The position numbers and the translations under genes were made by a program. 6,739 nt of DNA from Phycisphaeraceae bacterium (GTDB taxonomy: Bacteria > Planctomycetota > Phycisphaerae > Phycisphaerales > Phycisphaeraceae), in NCBI GenBank assembly GCA_016763955.1, contig JAESSU010000063.1:1-6739 (forward strand). The letters are read 5' to 3'. The notes under the pieces were generated by a model. It was not told the DNA's origin. It saw only the letters and a list, made by a program, of their open reading frames with translations, and ran no database searches. This document shows positions 1 through 5,062 of the stretch, piece by piece. Positions within the stretch are counted from its first letter, which is position 1; each line of letters begins with the position of its first letter.

Positions 1-99
1 AAATCTGTTTTTATTGCCTGATGTAGTTGATCGTCGCGATGGGCGTCACATATAACACTTAAGCATCTTTTTGCCGTCTTTGATGGATGTCGATTTCGA

Positions 100-105
100 T
101 ATAAT
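100..105 (+). promoter_or_regulatory. Candidate -10 box (TATAAT) for ruvA
   Basis: A perfect TATAAT lies 43 bases before the ATG at 149, which would give a leader of roughly 37 nt. No convincing -35 box is seen at 16-18 bp; the nearest weak match is around 77-82. If the promoter is real, the in-frame TTG at 71 and ATG at 83 lie upstream of the transcript and cannot be the start of ruvA. Confidence 0.35.
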
Positions 106-148
106 CGTTCCAGTTAGTACGACTCCACATGCTTGGTATCATATAACG

Positions 149-814
149 ATGATTGCATCCATCACCGGCAAGGTTATTCAGACCACCAACGAAAGCGTCC
201 TTATCGATACAGGTAACGGACTGACCTATGAAGTCCTCGTGCCTTCATTTGTGATTACACGTCTGACCCAACATGTGGGAAAAACACTCACGCTCCAGAC
301 ATTGCATTACCTAGAATCACAGAATCAAGGATCGAGTTTTTTGCCTCGGCTTGCGGGATTTATCACCTGTGAAGACCGGGACTTTTTCCAGCTCTTTACC
401 ACCGTCAAAGGTATCGGTAACCGTAAAGCACTGCGAGCATTAGCAATGGAATGCGGGCAGATAGCCATGGCTATTGCAGACCGTGATGCGTCGATGCTTC
501 AGTCACTGCCTGAAATTGGTAAACGCACTGCGGAAACCATCATCGCGACACTTCACGGGAAGGTGGATCATTTTGCAACGGCAGGCGCTTTCTCACAGTC
601 TACCGCCAAAGACGCGGATGCGGTGGATGCCAATGACGCGACAGCTTCTAACACAGGCATGGCGCGTGAAGCGATGGAAGTGCTGATGCAACTCGGTGAA
701 AATCGCGCTCAAACCATGAACTGGATCAATATGGCATTGGCTGATCCTGATGACCGGCCAAGTGGTGTCCAAGAACTGATCGAACGCTGCTTTAGCATTA
801 AAGCGGGATCATAA
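149..814 (+). CDS. ruvA: Holliday junction branch migration protein RuvA
   Basis: RuvA tetramers bind four-way DNA junctions and load the RuvB motor for branch migration in recombinational repair. The start is set at ATG 149 because the protein then begins MIASITGKV, the usual RuvA N-terminus; the frame is open back to TTG 71, but those 26 residues do not resemble RuvA. The product is 221 residues, slightly longer than the usual ~200. Domain I (OB fold) spans about residues 1-65. Domain II carries two helix-hairpin-helix motifs, VKGIGNRKA (86-94) and LPEIGKRTA (120-128), which contact the junction DNA. An acidic, alanine-rich flexible linker (about 145-168) leads to domain III (about 172-221, AREAMEVLMQLG), the RuvB-binding module. 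No clear Shine-Dalgarno is seen. Neither ruvC nor ruvB is in the window, so a ruvABC operon is not visible here. Confidence 0.95.
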   Translation: MIASITGKVIQTTNESVLIDTGNGLTYEVLVPSFVITRLTQHVGKTLTLQTLHYLESQNQGSSFLPRLAGFITCEDRDFFQLFTTVKGIGNRKALRALAMECGQIAMAIADRDASMLQSLPEIGKRTAETIIATLHGKVDHFATAGAFSQSTAKDADAVDANDATASNTGMAREAMEVLMQLGENRAQTMNWINMALADPDDRPSGVQELIERCFSIKAGS

Positions 815-922
815 AAAATGCTTGCAGGTGAGTGATATCGTTTTTTTGCATCCCCAAACAATTCATTTGGGTATAAAATAAGAACAAACGATTCGATTTT
901 ATTTAAAACGTGATTAATACCA

Positions 923-942
923 CTAAAGCACAGGGGCTTTAG
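923..942 (+). repeat. Inverted repeat CTAAAGC...GCTTTAG in the DUF4126 leader
   Basis: CTAAAGC (923-929) and GCTTTAG (936-942) form a perfect 7-bp dyad with a 6-nt spacer. The TAAAGC/GCTTTA arms match the outer arms of the REP-like element at 3671-3724, and both are preceded by AAAACGTGATT (905-915 and 3656-3666). This may be a divergent or short member of the same repeat family. An 11-bp match alone could be chance in a window of this size. Confidence 0.45.
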
Positions 943-945
943 ACC

Positions 946-970
946 CCGGGGGGCCGGGGGGCCGGGGGCG
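946..970 (+). repeat. G-run tandem repeat (CCGGGGGG units) before the DUF4126 ribosome binding site
   Basis: Three 8-bp units starting CCGGGGG (946-953, 954-961, 962-969; the last reads CCGGGGGC) give G runs of 6, 6 and 5 bases. With GGGG at 933-936 this makes four G runs on the coding strand, the minimum for an intramolecular G-quadruplex, ending eight bases before the Shine-Dalgarno. A role in expression is inference; slippage during replication is an equally simple origin. Confidence 0.6.
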
Positions 971-975
971 AAAAC

Positions 976-980
976 AGGAG
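976..980 (+). promoter_or_regulatory. Ribosome binding site of the DUF4126 gene
   Basis: AGGAG lies seven bases before ATG 988 and fixes that start. It is the clearest Shine-Dalgarno in the window; ruvA and recN lack an equally good one. Confidence 0.7.
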
Positions 981-987
981 ATCAACC

Positions 988-1608
988 ATGGATTTAATTT
1001 ATGCAAGCCTTATGGCTGTGGGCCTTTCAGCTGCTTGCGGCTTTCGGGTCTTTGTCCCAATGTTTGTGATCAGCATCGCAGCCAATGGCGGCCATATGCA
1101 GTTGGGCGAGAGTTTTGACTGGATGGGCTCTGACTTTGCAATGATCGTTTTTGGTTTAGCCACTGCGATGGAGATTGGGGCCTATTACGTGCCTTGGATT
1201 GACAATATGTTGGACACCATCGCATCACCCGCAGCAGTCGCTGCGGGCGCAATTGCAGCAACATCTTGTATCAGCGGCCAATCCGAACTCACCGGCTGGA
1301 TTGCCACAGCGATCACCGGCGGCGGTATCGCAGGGGGCGTTCAAGCACTCACCGTCGCAACACGCATGACCTCACTGGCTACCACCGGCGGGGTCGGTAA
1401 CCCAGTGGTCTCCACCGTCGAAGCGGTCACTTCAACAGTTATGTCTGTCATAGCGGTCGTGTTGCCCTTGATTGTGATCCTTTTTGTCCTTGGTTTTGGG
1501 TATATGATCCATCGCATTGTGCGTCGTCGCCGACGCAAACGTCAGCAAGCTCCAATGCAAGACGCGCTGCCTGTAGACTCACCGCCGGCTCAGTCGCCTC
1601 CCGCATAA
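988..1608 (+). CDS. DUF4126 family integral membrane protein
   Basis: A 206-residue membrane protein of unknown function. It shows the marks of the DUF4126 family as I know it: an N-terminal segment with GLSAACGFRVFVP (about 12-24), then the central block EIGAYYVPWIDNMLDTIASPAAVAAG (about 62-87), both well conserved in that family. Hydrophobic stretches occur near residues 1-30, 49-66, 81-95 and 103-125, and a strong final transmembrane helix lies at about 151-173. It is followed by a very basic stretch (RIVRRRRRKR, about 176-185), likely cytoplasmic, and a proline-rich tail ending SPPAQSPPA. The start is fixed by AGGAG at 976. The last codon and stop (GCA TAA) lie inside the left copy of a 13-bp direct repeat, so a mobile element seems to have inserted exactly at the 3' end without altering the protein. 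No substrate or pathway can be given. Confidence 0.85.
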   Translation: MDLIYASLMAVGLSAACGFRVFVPMFVISIAANGGHMQLGESFDWMGSDFAMIVFGLATAMEIGAYYVPWIDNMLDTIASPAAVAAGAIAATSCISGQSELTGWIATAITGGGIAGGVQALTVATRMTSLATTGGVGNPVVSTVEAVTSTVMSVIAVVLPLIVILFVLGFGYMIHRIVRRRRRKRQQAPMQDALPVDSPPAQSPPA

Positions 1609-1615
1609 ATTCACA
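1603..1615. repeat. Left 13-bp direct repeat (probable target-site duplication)
   Basis: GCATAAATTCACA recurs exactly at 1796-1808. The copies directly flank the element with inverted ends at 1616-1795, and the match stops at both edges. This copy holds the last sense codon and the TAA stop of the DUF4126 gene. Confidence 0.75.
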
Positions 1616-1650
1616 GAGCTAACGCATGTCCCGTCAATGGCCTTGGCGAG

Positions 1651-1669
1651 CCGTGTTGTGTCAACACGG
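1651..1669. repeat. Perfect 8-bp hairpin with 3-nt loop (CCGTGTTG-TGT-CAACACGG)
   Basis: CCGTGTTG (1651-1658) pairs with CAACACGG (1662-1669) around TGT. It lies 42 bases after the DUF4126 stop, inside the MITE-like element. No T-run follows, so it is not a canonical intrinsic terminator. Confidence 0.7.
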
Positions 1670-1671
1670 AA

Positions 1672-1744
1672 TTGACCGCAGGTCAAAAATGTTGCGCCAA
1701 AAATACTTTGCAAACGGATTGAACAGTTGACCGAGGGTCAAAAA
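1672..1744. repeat. Two copies of dyad TTGACC-N3-GGTCAA, each followed by AAA
   Basis: Copy one is 1672-1686 (spacer GCA) and copy two is 1727-1741 (spacer GAG); start-to-start distance is 55 bp. Each is a perfect 6+6 bp inverted repeat, and the identity continues three A's further (to 1689 and 1744). They look either like paired binding sites for a dimeric DNA-binding protein or like small hairpins of the surrounding mobile element. A third dyad with a 3-nt spacer, GGCTG-ATA-CAGCC, follows at 1747-1759. Confidence 0.7.
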
Positions 1745-1795
1745 CGGGCTGATACAGCCTAGCTCGCTAATACAGGGGGGACATGCGTTTGCCCA

Positions 1796-1808
1796 GCATA
1801 AATTCACA
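1796..1808. repeat. Right 13-bp direct repeat (probable target-site duplication)
   Basis: Exact second copy of GCATAAATTCACA (first at 1603-1615), abutting the right inverted end of the element at 1616-1795. Confidence 0.75.
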
Positions 1809-1814
1809 TGCCTA

Positions 1815-1842
1815 TTGCAGAATCCGCAGAACATTGGATAAT
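1815..1842 (+). promoter_or_regulatory. Weak candidate promoter for recN
   Basis: TTGCAG (1815-1820) and GATAAT (1837-1842) are 16 bp apart and resemble sigma-70 -35 and -10 boxes (3/6 and 5/6 matches). It lies just right of the mobile element, so the element may have separated recN from upstream transcription without removing this promoter. An alternative TATAAA at 1913-1918 would leave an extremely short leader and has no -35 partner. Confidence 0.3.
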
Positions 1843-1881
1843 AGGAATGTCGGTTTTTGTTCGGGTGTGCAAACTGCTTGC

Positions 1882-1907
1882 GGTTTAACACTCATCTTTG
1901 TTAAACC
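1882..1907. promoter_or_regulatory. Perfect 8+8 bp dyad in the recN leader (GGTTTAAC-N10-GTTAAACC)
   Basis: GGTTTAAC (1882-1889) and GTTAAACC (1900-1907) are exact inverted copies with a 10-nt spacer, ending 22 bases before the recN start codon. Its size and place suit an operator or an RNA hairpin that gates translation. recN is damage-induced in several bacteria, so a damage-response operator is tempting, but the motif does not match the LexA boxes I know. Confidence 0.45.
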
Positions 1908-1929
1908 CTTCTTATAAAGCGGTGAACGG

Positions 1930-3648
1930 ATGCTCCGTGAATTACACATTTCTAATCTGGCAGTCATCCAGGACGTGAGTCTGGAATTGGCTGAGGGCTT
2001 AAATTGTTTCACCGGGCAGACCGGAGCAGGCAAGAGTTTAATCCTAGGCGCATTTGAAATGTTGCTTGGGTTGCGACCTGCTGCCCGGGACATGCTCAGA
2101 CCCGGTTGCAAAGAAGCACGCATCGCGGGCATGTTTGAACTACATGATGAAGATGTCGTGCATGAAGTTGGGGCGATCCTTGATCAGGAAATCCAACTTG
2201 GTGATCAACTCCTATTGGTGCGCAAAATTACCGCAACCGGGCGCGCCTCCGTGGTCATCAATGGCCAGCCCGTCACTGGGGCAATGGTCAAAGCCGTCGG
2301 CCAGCAACTGGTTGATATCCACGGTCAGCATGATCACCAGCATCTACTTAAACCTTCTAATCAGACATTTATTCTTGACCGTTTTGCCCAAGGGACTCGG
2401 ATTAGAAAACAATACACACAAACTTATCACCAACTGCATGATTTGATTCGCCGTCGTCAAACGTTAACCGCATCGAGTACGTTGCGTTGTCAACAGTTGG
2501 ACCTTTTTGAATTTCAGGCTAGTGAGATTGATGATGCCCAGTTAGTCGAAGGTGAATTTATAGAACTTTCTGCTAGGCATAAGTGGCTTACCAATGTGCA
2601 TAAAATTCAGCGTGAGACCGGCCATGCGTATCAAGCCTTGTCTGACTCGGAAGGTTCGGTCATTGAACGGCTGCAAATGATTGTGCATGTCCTTGGTGAT
2701 CTCGAAGAGCTGGATAAAGATTTAGCCAAGTCTTCTGGGGCGATCCGTGATGCGACGTTGGCTTTGCAAGAAGGTGCTTTTGATCTGGGGCGGTATCTTG
2801 ATCGCATTGAATCTAATCCTAGTGAACTTGATGATGTAGAAGATCGTTTGAATATCATCAATCGCCTTGCCTCAAAGTATGCACGCAACAGAGTCAGTAC
2901 GGATCCGATTGAAGAAACATTGGCTTACCGTCAGCAAATTCAGCAGCAAATTAACCAACTGCAAGTCGAAAATGCGGATCAATCTTCGTTGGATGAGCAA
3001 ATTAAAAAAGCACGCACATCACTCAAAACACTCGGTGGCAAACTCAGTAAAAAACGGCATGCAGCAGCTAAAAAACTCAAGCCCCTCATTGAAGTTCAAC
3101 TGGCTGAATTAGGCATGGTGGATGCACAATTCCAGGTGGAATTTTCTGAGACTGACAAAGATGGCGCACTAAACGGTCTCGAATCTTTAGAGTTTATGAT
3201 CCGCACGAATCCCGGTCAGCCAGCACGCCCGATGCGAAAGATTGCCTCTGGCGGCGAACTGTCACGCATCATGCTCAGTCTTAAATCTATTCTTGCTGAT
3301 AGTGACCGAATCAGTGTGCTGGTCTTTGATGAAATTGATGCCAATATCGGCGGACGCATGGGAACCATCATTGGTCAAAAGCTCCGCAGCTTAGCTAACT
3401 CCGGGGATGACGGTTCGCATCAGATTCTTTGCATTACCCATTTGCCTCAAATCGCAGCTTACGCAGATCGGCATCTGCACATCATCAAGCAAGTTCAAGG
3501 CAAAGGGAAAGCCCGTCAAACGCAAACCACCGTGCTGGCATTAGAAGGTGAAAACCGCGTGAGTGAATTAGCAGAAATGCTCGCCGGTACAGACGCAACG
3601 TCTACGACGCGCAAGCAGATCAAAGAAATGCTCGCGGGCGTGGGGTGA
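1930..3648 (+). CDS. recN: DNA repair protein RecN
   Basis: RecN is a cytosolic SMC-like ATPase that acts early in double-strand break repair, tethering and organising broken DNA. The 572-residue product has the full family layout. The N-terminus MLRELHISNLAVI is typical. Walker A is GQTGAGKS (29-36), with Q where most homologues have E. The RecN motif DIHGQHDHQHLL lies at 129-140. A long charged, glutamine-rich coiled-coil region spans about 155-390. The ABC signature is ASGGELSR (439-446), Walker B with its following loop is VLVFDEIDANIGG (463-475), and the H-loop is ITHLPQ (502-507). Length is close to the usual ~550. The start at ATG 1930 is fixed by the conserved N-terminus; the upstream Shine-Dalgarno is weak. 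It is followed at 23 bases by a REP-like repeat and no same-strand gene, so it is likely transcribed alone. Confidence 0.96.
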   Translation: MLRELHISNLAVIQDVSLELAEGLNCFTGQTGAGKSLILGAFEMLLGLRPAARDMLRPGCKEARIAGMFELHDEDVVHEVGAILDQEIQLGDQLLLVRKITATGRASVVINGQPVTGAMVKAVGQQLVDIHGQHDHQHLLKPSNQTFILDRFAQGTRIRKQYTQTYHQLHDLIRRRQTLTASSTLRCQQLDLFEFQASEIDDAQLVEGEFIELSARHKWLTNVHKIQRETGHAYQALSDSEGSVIERLQMIVHVLGDLEELDKDLAKSSGAIRDATLALQEGAFDLGRYLDRIESNPSELDDVEDRLNIINRLASKYARNRVSTDPIEETLAYRQQIQQQINQLQVENADQSSLDEQIKKARTSLKTLGGKLSKKRHAAAKKLKPLIEVQLAELGMVDAQFQVEFSETDKDGALNGLESLEFMIRTNPGQPARPMRKIASGGELSRIMLSLKSILADSDRISVLVFDEIDANIGGRMGTIIGQKLRSLANSGDDGSHQILCITHLPQIAAYADRHLHIIKQVQGKGKARQTQTTVLALEGENRVSELAEMLAGTDATSTTRKQIKEMLAGVG

Positions 3649-3670
3649 AGAATTCAAAACGTGATTTCTT

Positions 3671-3724
3671 TAAAGCCTTGACCCTCCCGGGTCGCGGGTA
3701 TCTGAGTTTTTTACCCGCGCTTTA
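3671..3724 (+). repeat. REP-like palindromic repeat, copy 1 (full, nested hairpins)
   Basis: The unit TAAAGCC-TT-GACCCTCCCGGGTCGCGGGT (3671-3699) recurs at 4325-4353 with only the two bases after TAAAGCC changed. Here the unit is complete: hairpin GACCC-TCCC-GGGTC (3680-3693), second hairpin CGCGGGT...ACCCGCG (3693-3699 with 3713-3719), and outer arms TAAAGC (3671-3676) and GCTTTA (3719-3724). A T6 run (3707-3712) sits in the second loop. It lies between recN and the dead transposase, as expected for a REP element mobilised by a RAYT transposase. It may also protect or end the recN transcript. Confidence 0.65.
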
Positions 3725-3735
3725 GAACTTGAAGT

Positions 3736-4251
3736 TTACGACTCGGATGATATCGGCCACACCGCTGCCCCCTGTTTGGCATGTCTGATAATGTACCGCC
3801 GTGCATTCTCATAATGTCCTTGATCTGTGATAGGTAAACATCGGCACTTCTGTGCCCAGATCGGCCTGGGTAAATCAAGTTGGCCAGTGGTTCATGATTT
3901 CACCCGTCCCATGGTGATGCGTGGCTTGTGATCGACGAACTGCCCAAGTACATGCCAATGATTCGAACCGATGGCAATGGCCGCAATTTCAATGTTGTAG
4001 TGATGTAATGTTGATGCCCATATTTCTGCGATTTGCTGACAGTGTTGCGGTGACAGAATGACAGGCTGGTTTTTCATGACCTGTTGACTGTGGTTGTACA
4101 GACCTGCATCGGAACCTTCCGGTGGTGGTGAGTTATAATCGCCTTCGACGTGGATTTTGTGATTTACAGAACGCCAGCCGCGCGGGTCACCGGGCAGCCA
4201 TGTGCCATAGGTGTTGCCGTTGCAGTGGTACCAGTGATTCCATGGGAGCAT
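3736..4251 (-). pseudogene. Broken REP-associated tyrosine (HUH, Y1-type) transposase
   Basis: Y1-type transposases cut and join single-stranded DNA at hairpins through one tyrosine. The first 119 residues carry GTWLPGDPRGWR (16-27), HVEGDY (34-39) and the metal-binding HUH motif H98-W99-H100 (SNHWHVL). The frame then meets TGA at 3892-3894, but the same frame continues without another stop for 51 residues to TAA 3736-3738. That tail is family-like: LPRPIWAQKCRCLPI (127-141), then HYENARRYIIRHAKQGAAVW (146-165), holding the candidate catalytic tyrosine (Y153, or less likely Y147). A single TGG-to-TGA change (Trp to stop) at codon 120 explains the break, because the flanking sequence is otherwise intact. 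The stop separates HUH from tyrosine, so the product should be inactive. It is bracketed by REP-like repeats at 3671-3724 and 4325-4353. The start at ATG 4251 has no good Shine-Dalgarno. Confidence 0.85.
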
Positions 4252-4268
4252 GAAACATATGGTAAATC

Positions 4269-4300
4269 AAGCCCCGTGACCTTGGAAGGTCACGGCTTTT
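4269..4300. repeat. Hairpin CCGTGACC-N6-GGTCACGG just upstream of the transposase remnant
   Basis: CCGTGACC (4274-4281) pairs perfectly with GGTCACGG (4288-4295). Flanking AAGC and GCTT could extend the stem with two bulged C's, and TTTT follows (4297-4300). The AAGCCCCG...ACC start resembles the AAAGCCCCGACC of the REP copy at 4325, so it may be a diverged REP hairpin. On the + strand the T4 could make it a weak terminator. Confidence 0.5.
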
Positions 4301-4324
4301 AAAATGTCGAATTATTTACATTAC

Positions 4325-4353
4325 TAAAGCCCCGACCCTCCCGGGTCGCGGGT
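4325..4353 (+). repeat. REP-like palindromic repeat, copy 2 (half unit)
   Basis: TAAAGCC-CC-GACCCTCCCGGGTCGCGGGT matches copy 1 (3671-3699) at 27 of 29 positions, in the same orientation. It holds the GACCC-TCCC-GGGTC hairpin (4334-4347), but the second half (ACCCGCGCTTTA) found in copy 1 is absent. The two copies enclose the transposase remnant. Confidence 0.65.
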
Positions 4354-4364
4354 GATCATGCCAT

Positions 4365-4397
4365 AAAAAAACCGTGATGTAGAACACCACGGTTTTT
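4365..4397 (-). terminator. Intrinsic terminator of nuoB (possibly bidirectional)
   Basis: AAAAACCGTG (4367-4376) and CACGGTTTTT (4388-4397) are perfect inverted arms around an 11-nt loop. On the - strand the hairpin starts 17 bases after the nuoB stop and ends in seven T's, the usual form of an intrinsic terminator. The symmetric A and T runs would let it work on the + strand too. Confidence 0.85.
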
Positions 4398-4414
4398 ATT
4401 GAATTAATTGTCAT

Positions 4415-4990
4415 TTAACGATTTGAGCTTTTGCCAATGGTCACAGGCACAGGTTGTGATGCAACATCATGGGTCGGTGCAATGGCGATTTGTAAGGGTT
4501 GACGTTTAACGCCAGACTCGGGCATGCCATCTTGGTCGATGATGTGCTGTAAGGCCATGATGCCTTCTATCAGGGTCTCAGGGCGTGGCGGGCAGCCTGG
4601 GACATAGACATCCACGGGGATGTATTGGTCAATGCCTTGCACCACTGCATAGGTGTCAAACACGCCGCCAGTTGAGGCACAGGCGCCCATGGAAATGACC
4701 CATTTAGGCTCAGCCATCTGCTGATAAATGCGTTGAAGCACGGGAAGCATTTTCACACTGACTCGGCCAGCGACGAGCAATAAGTCTGCTTGACGTGGGG
4801 AAAACCGCATGACTTCTGCACCAAAACGAGCAAGGTCATATCGGCTAGAAGCGGTTGCCATCAGTTCAATCCCACAGCAAGCCGTGGCGAAAGGCATGGG
4901 CCAAACACTACTACGTCGACCCCAGTTGATGACTTTCTGCAACTGAGTCGTGAGGAACATGTCAGTGGGCAGGGCGGTTTCAATTCCCAT
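4415..4990 (-). CDS. nuoB: NADH-quinone oxidoreductase subunit B (complex I, cluster N2 subunit)
   Basis: NuoB is a peripheral-arm subunit of proton-pumping complex I. It holds the [4Fe-4S] cluster N2 that passes electrons to quinone at the membrane interface. The 191-residue product has all four cluster ligands in their expected motifs: the adjacent pair C38-C39 in ATACCGIE, C104 in MGACAST, and C133 in PGCPPRPE. The quinone-site segment around [14 protein letters not shown] is also intact. Length is normal, and the last ~25 residues form a variable tail. The start at ATG 4990 is preceded by AAAGG with about 9 nt spacing. No nuoA, nuoC or nuoD lies beside it: upstream is a kinase gene on the same strand and downstream a terminator and the transposase remnant. 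It is therefore a single-gene unit, with its own promoter and operator-like dyad at 5034-5071. Confidence 0.95.
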   Translation of the reverse strand: MGIETALPTDMFLTTQLQKVINWGRRSSVWPMPFATACCGIELMATASSRYDLARFGAEVMRFSPRQADLLLVAGRVSVKMLPVLQRIYQQMAEPKWVISMGACASTGGVFDTYAVVQGIDQYIPVDVYVPGCPPRPETLIEGIMALQHIIDQDGMPESGVKRQPLQIAIAPTHDVASQPVPVTIGKSSNR

Positions 4991-5033
4991 GTCGCAATAC
5001 CTTTGAAAAAACTAAAAGCTAATTTGAGTTTGT

Positions 5034-5062
5034 ATTTTAGTGACTTTGGCGACTTATACCAA
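5034..5062 (-). promoter_or_regulatory. Candidate sigma-70 promoter of nuoB
   Basis: On the - strand TTGGTA (5062-5057) and TAAAAT (5039-5034) are exactly 17 bp apart, with 4/6 and 5/6 matches to -35 and -10. Transcription would start near 5027 and give a leader of about 37 nt before ATG 4990. It is the best-spaced promoter-like pair noticed in the window. Confidence 0.6.

Larger units (their letters stand above)
1616..1795. mobile_element. MITE-like non-autonomous element, 180 bp
   Basis: The left end (1616-1632) and the inverted right end (1778-1794) match at 15 of 17 positions, including a perfect 12-bp core AACGCATGTCCC / GGGACATGCGTT (1621-1632 and 1778-1789). Exact 13-bp direct repeats sit immediately outside. 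No open reading frame fits a transposase, so it would need one supplied in trans. Families that make 10-13 bp duplications (IS4-like elements among them) are possible sources, but I do not recognise these ends. Inside are a second arm pair GCGAGC/GCTCGC (1646-1651, 1762-1767) and four perfect hairpins with 3-nt loops, so the transcript could fold as a multibranched structure. The alternative is a structured RNA or regulatory block that happens to be flanked by repeats. Confidence 0.7.

Noticed and set aside
2..55. Possible 3' end of an upstream gene, open frame to TAA 53-55 (NLFLLPDVVDRRDGRHI)
   Set aside because: Only 17 codons, which is likely by chance, with no recognisable motif.
853..871. 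CCCAAA...TTTGGG dyad after ruvA as a terminator or operator
   Set aside because: The stem is only 6 bp with an AT-rich loop and no T-run follows it on either strand; the T7 at 841-847 precedes it. Nearby TATAAA lacks a correctly spaced -35.
1616..1795. Integron attC site after the DUF4126 gene
   Set aside because: The ends AGCTAAC and GTTTGCC only partly fit RYYYAAC and GTTRRRY, the 12-bp pairing is continuous where attC has a spacer and extrahelical bases, and the exact 13-bp direct repeats fit transposition better.
1812..2132. 106-codon - strand ORF over the start of recN, and other overlapping frames inside ruvA, the DUF4126 gene, recN and the kinase
   Set aside because: They lie antisense or out of frame within well-supported genes and show no family motifs.
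3869..4271. 11-bp direct repeat GGTAAATCAAG (3869-3879 and 4261-4271) as transposon ends
   Set aside because: The left copy lies inside the transposase C-terminal coding region (complement of codons for LDLP), and 11-bp matches are expected by chance in a window of this length.
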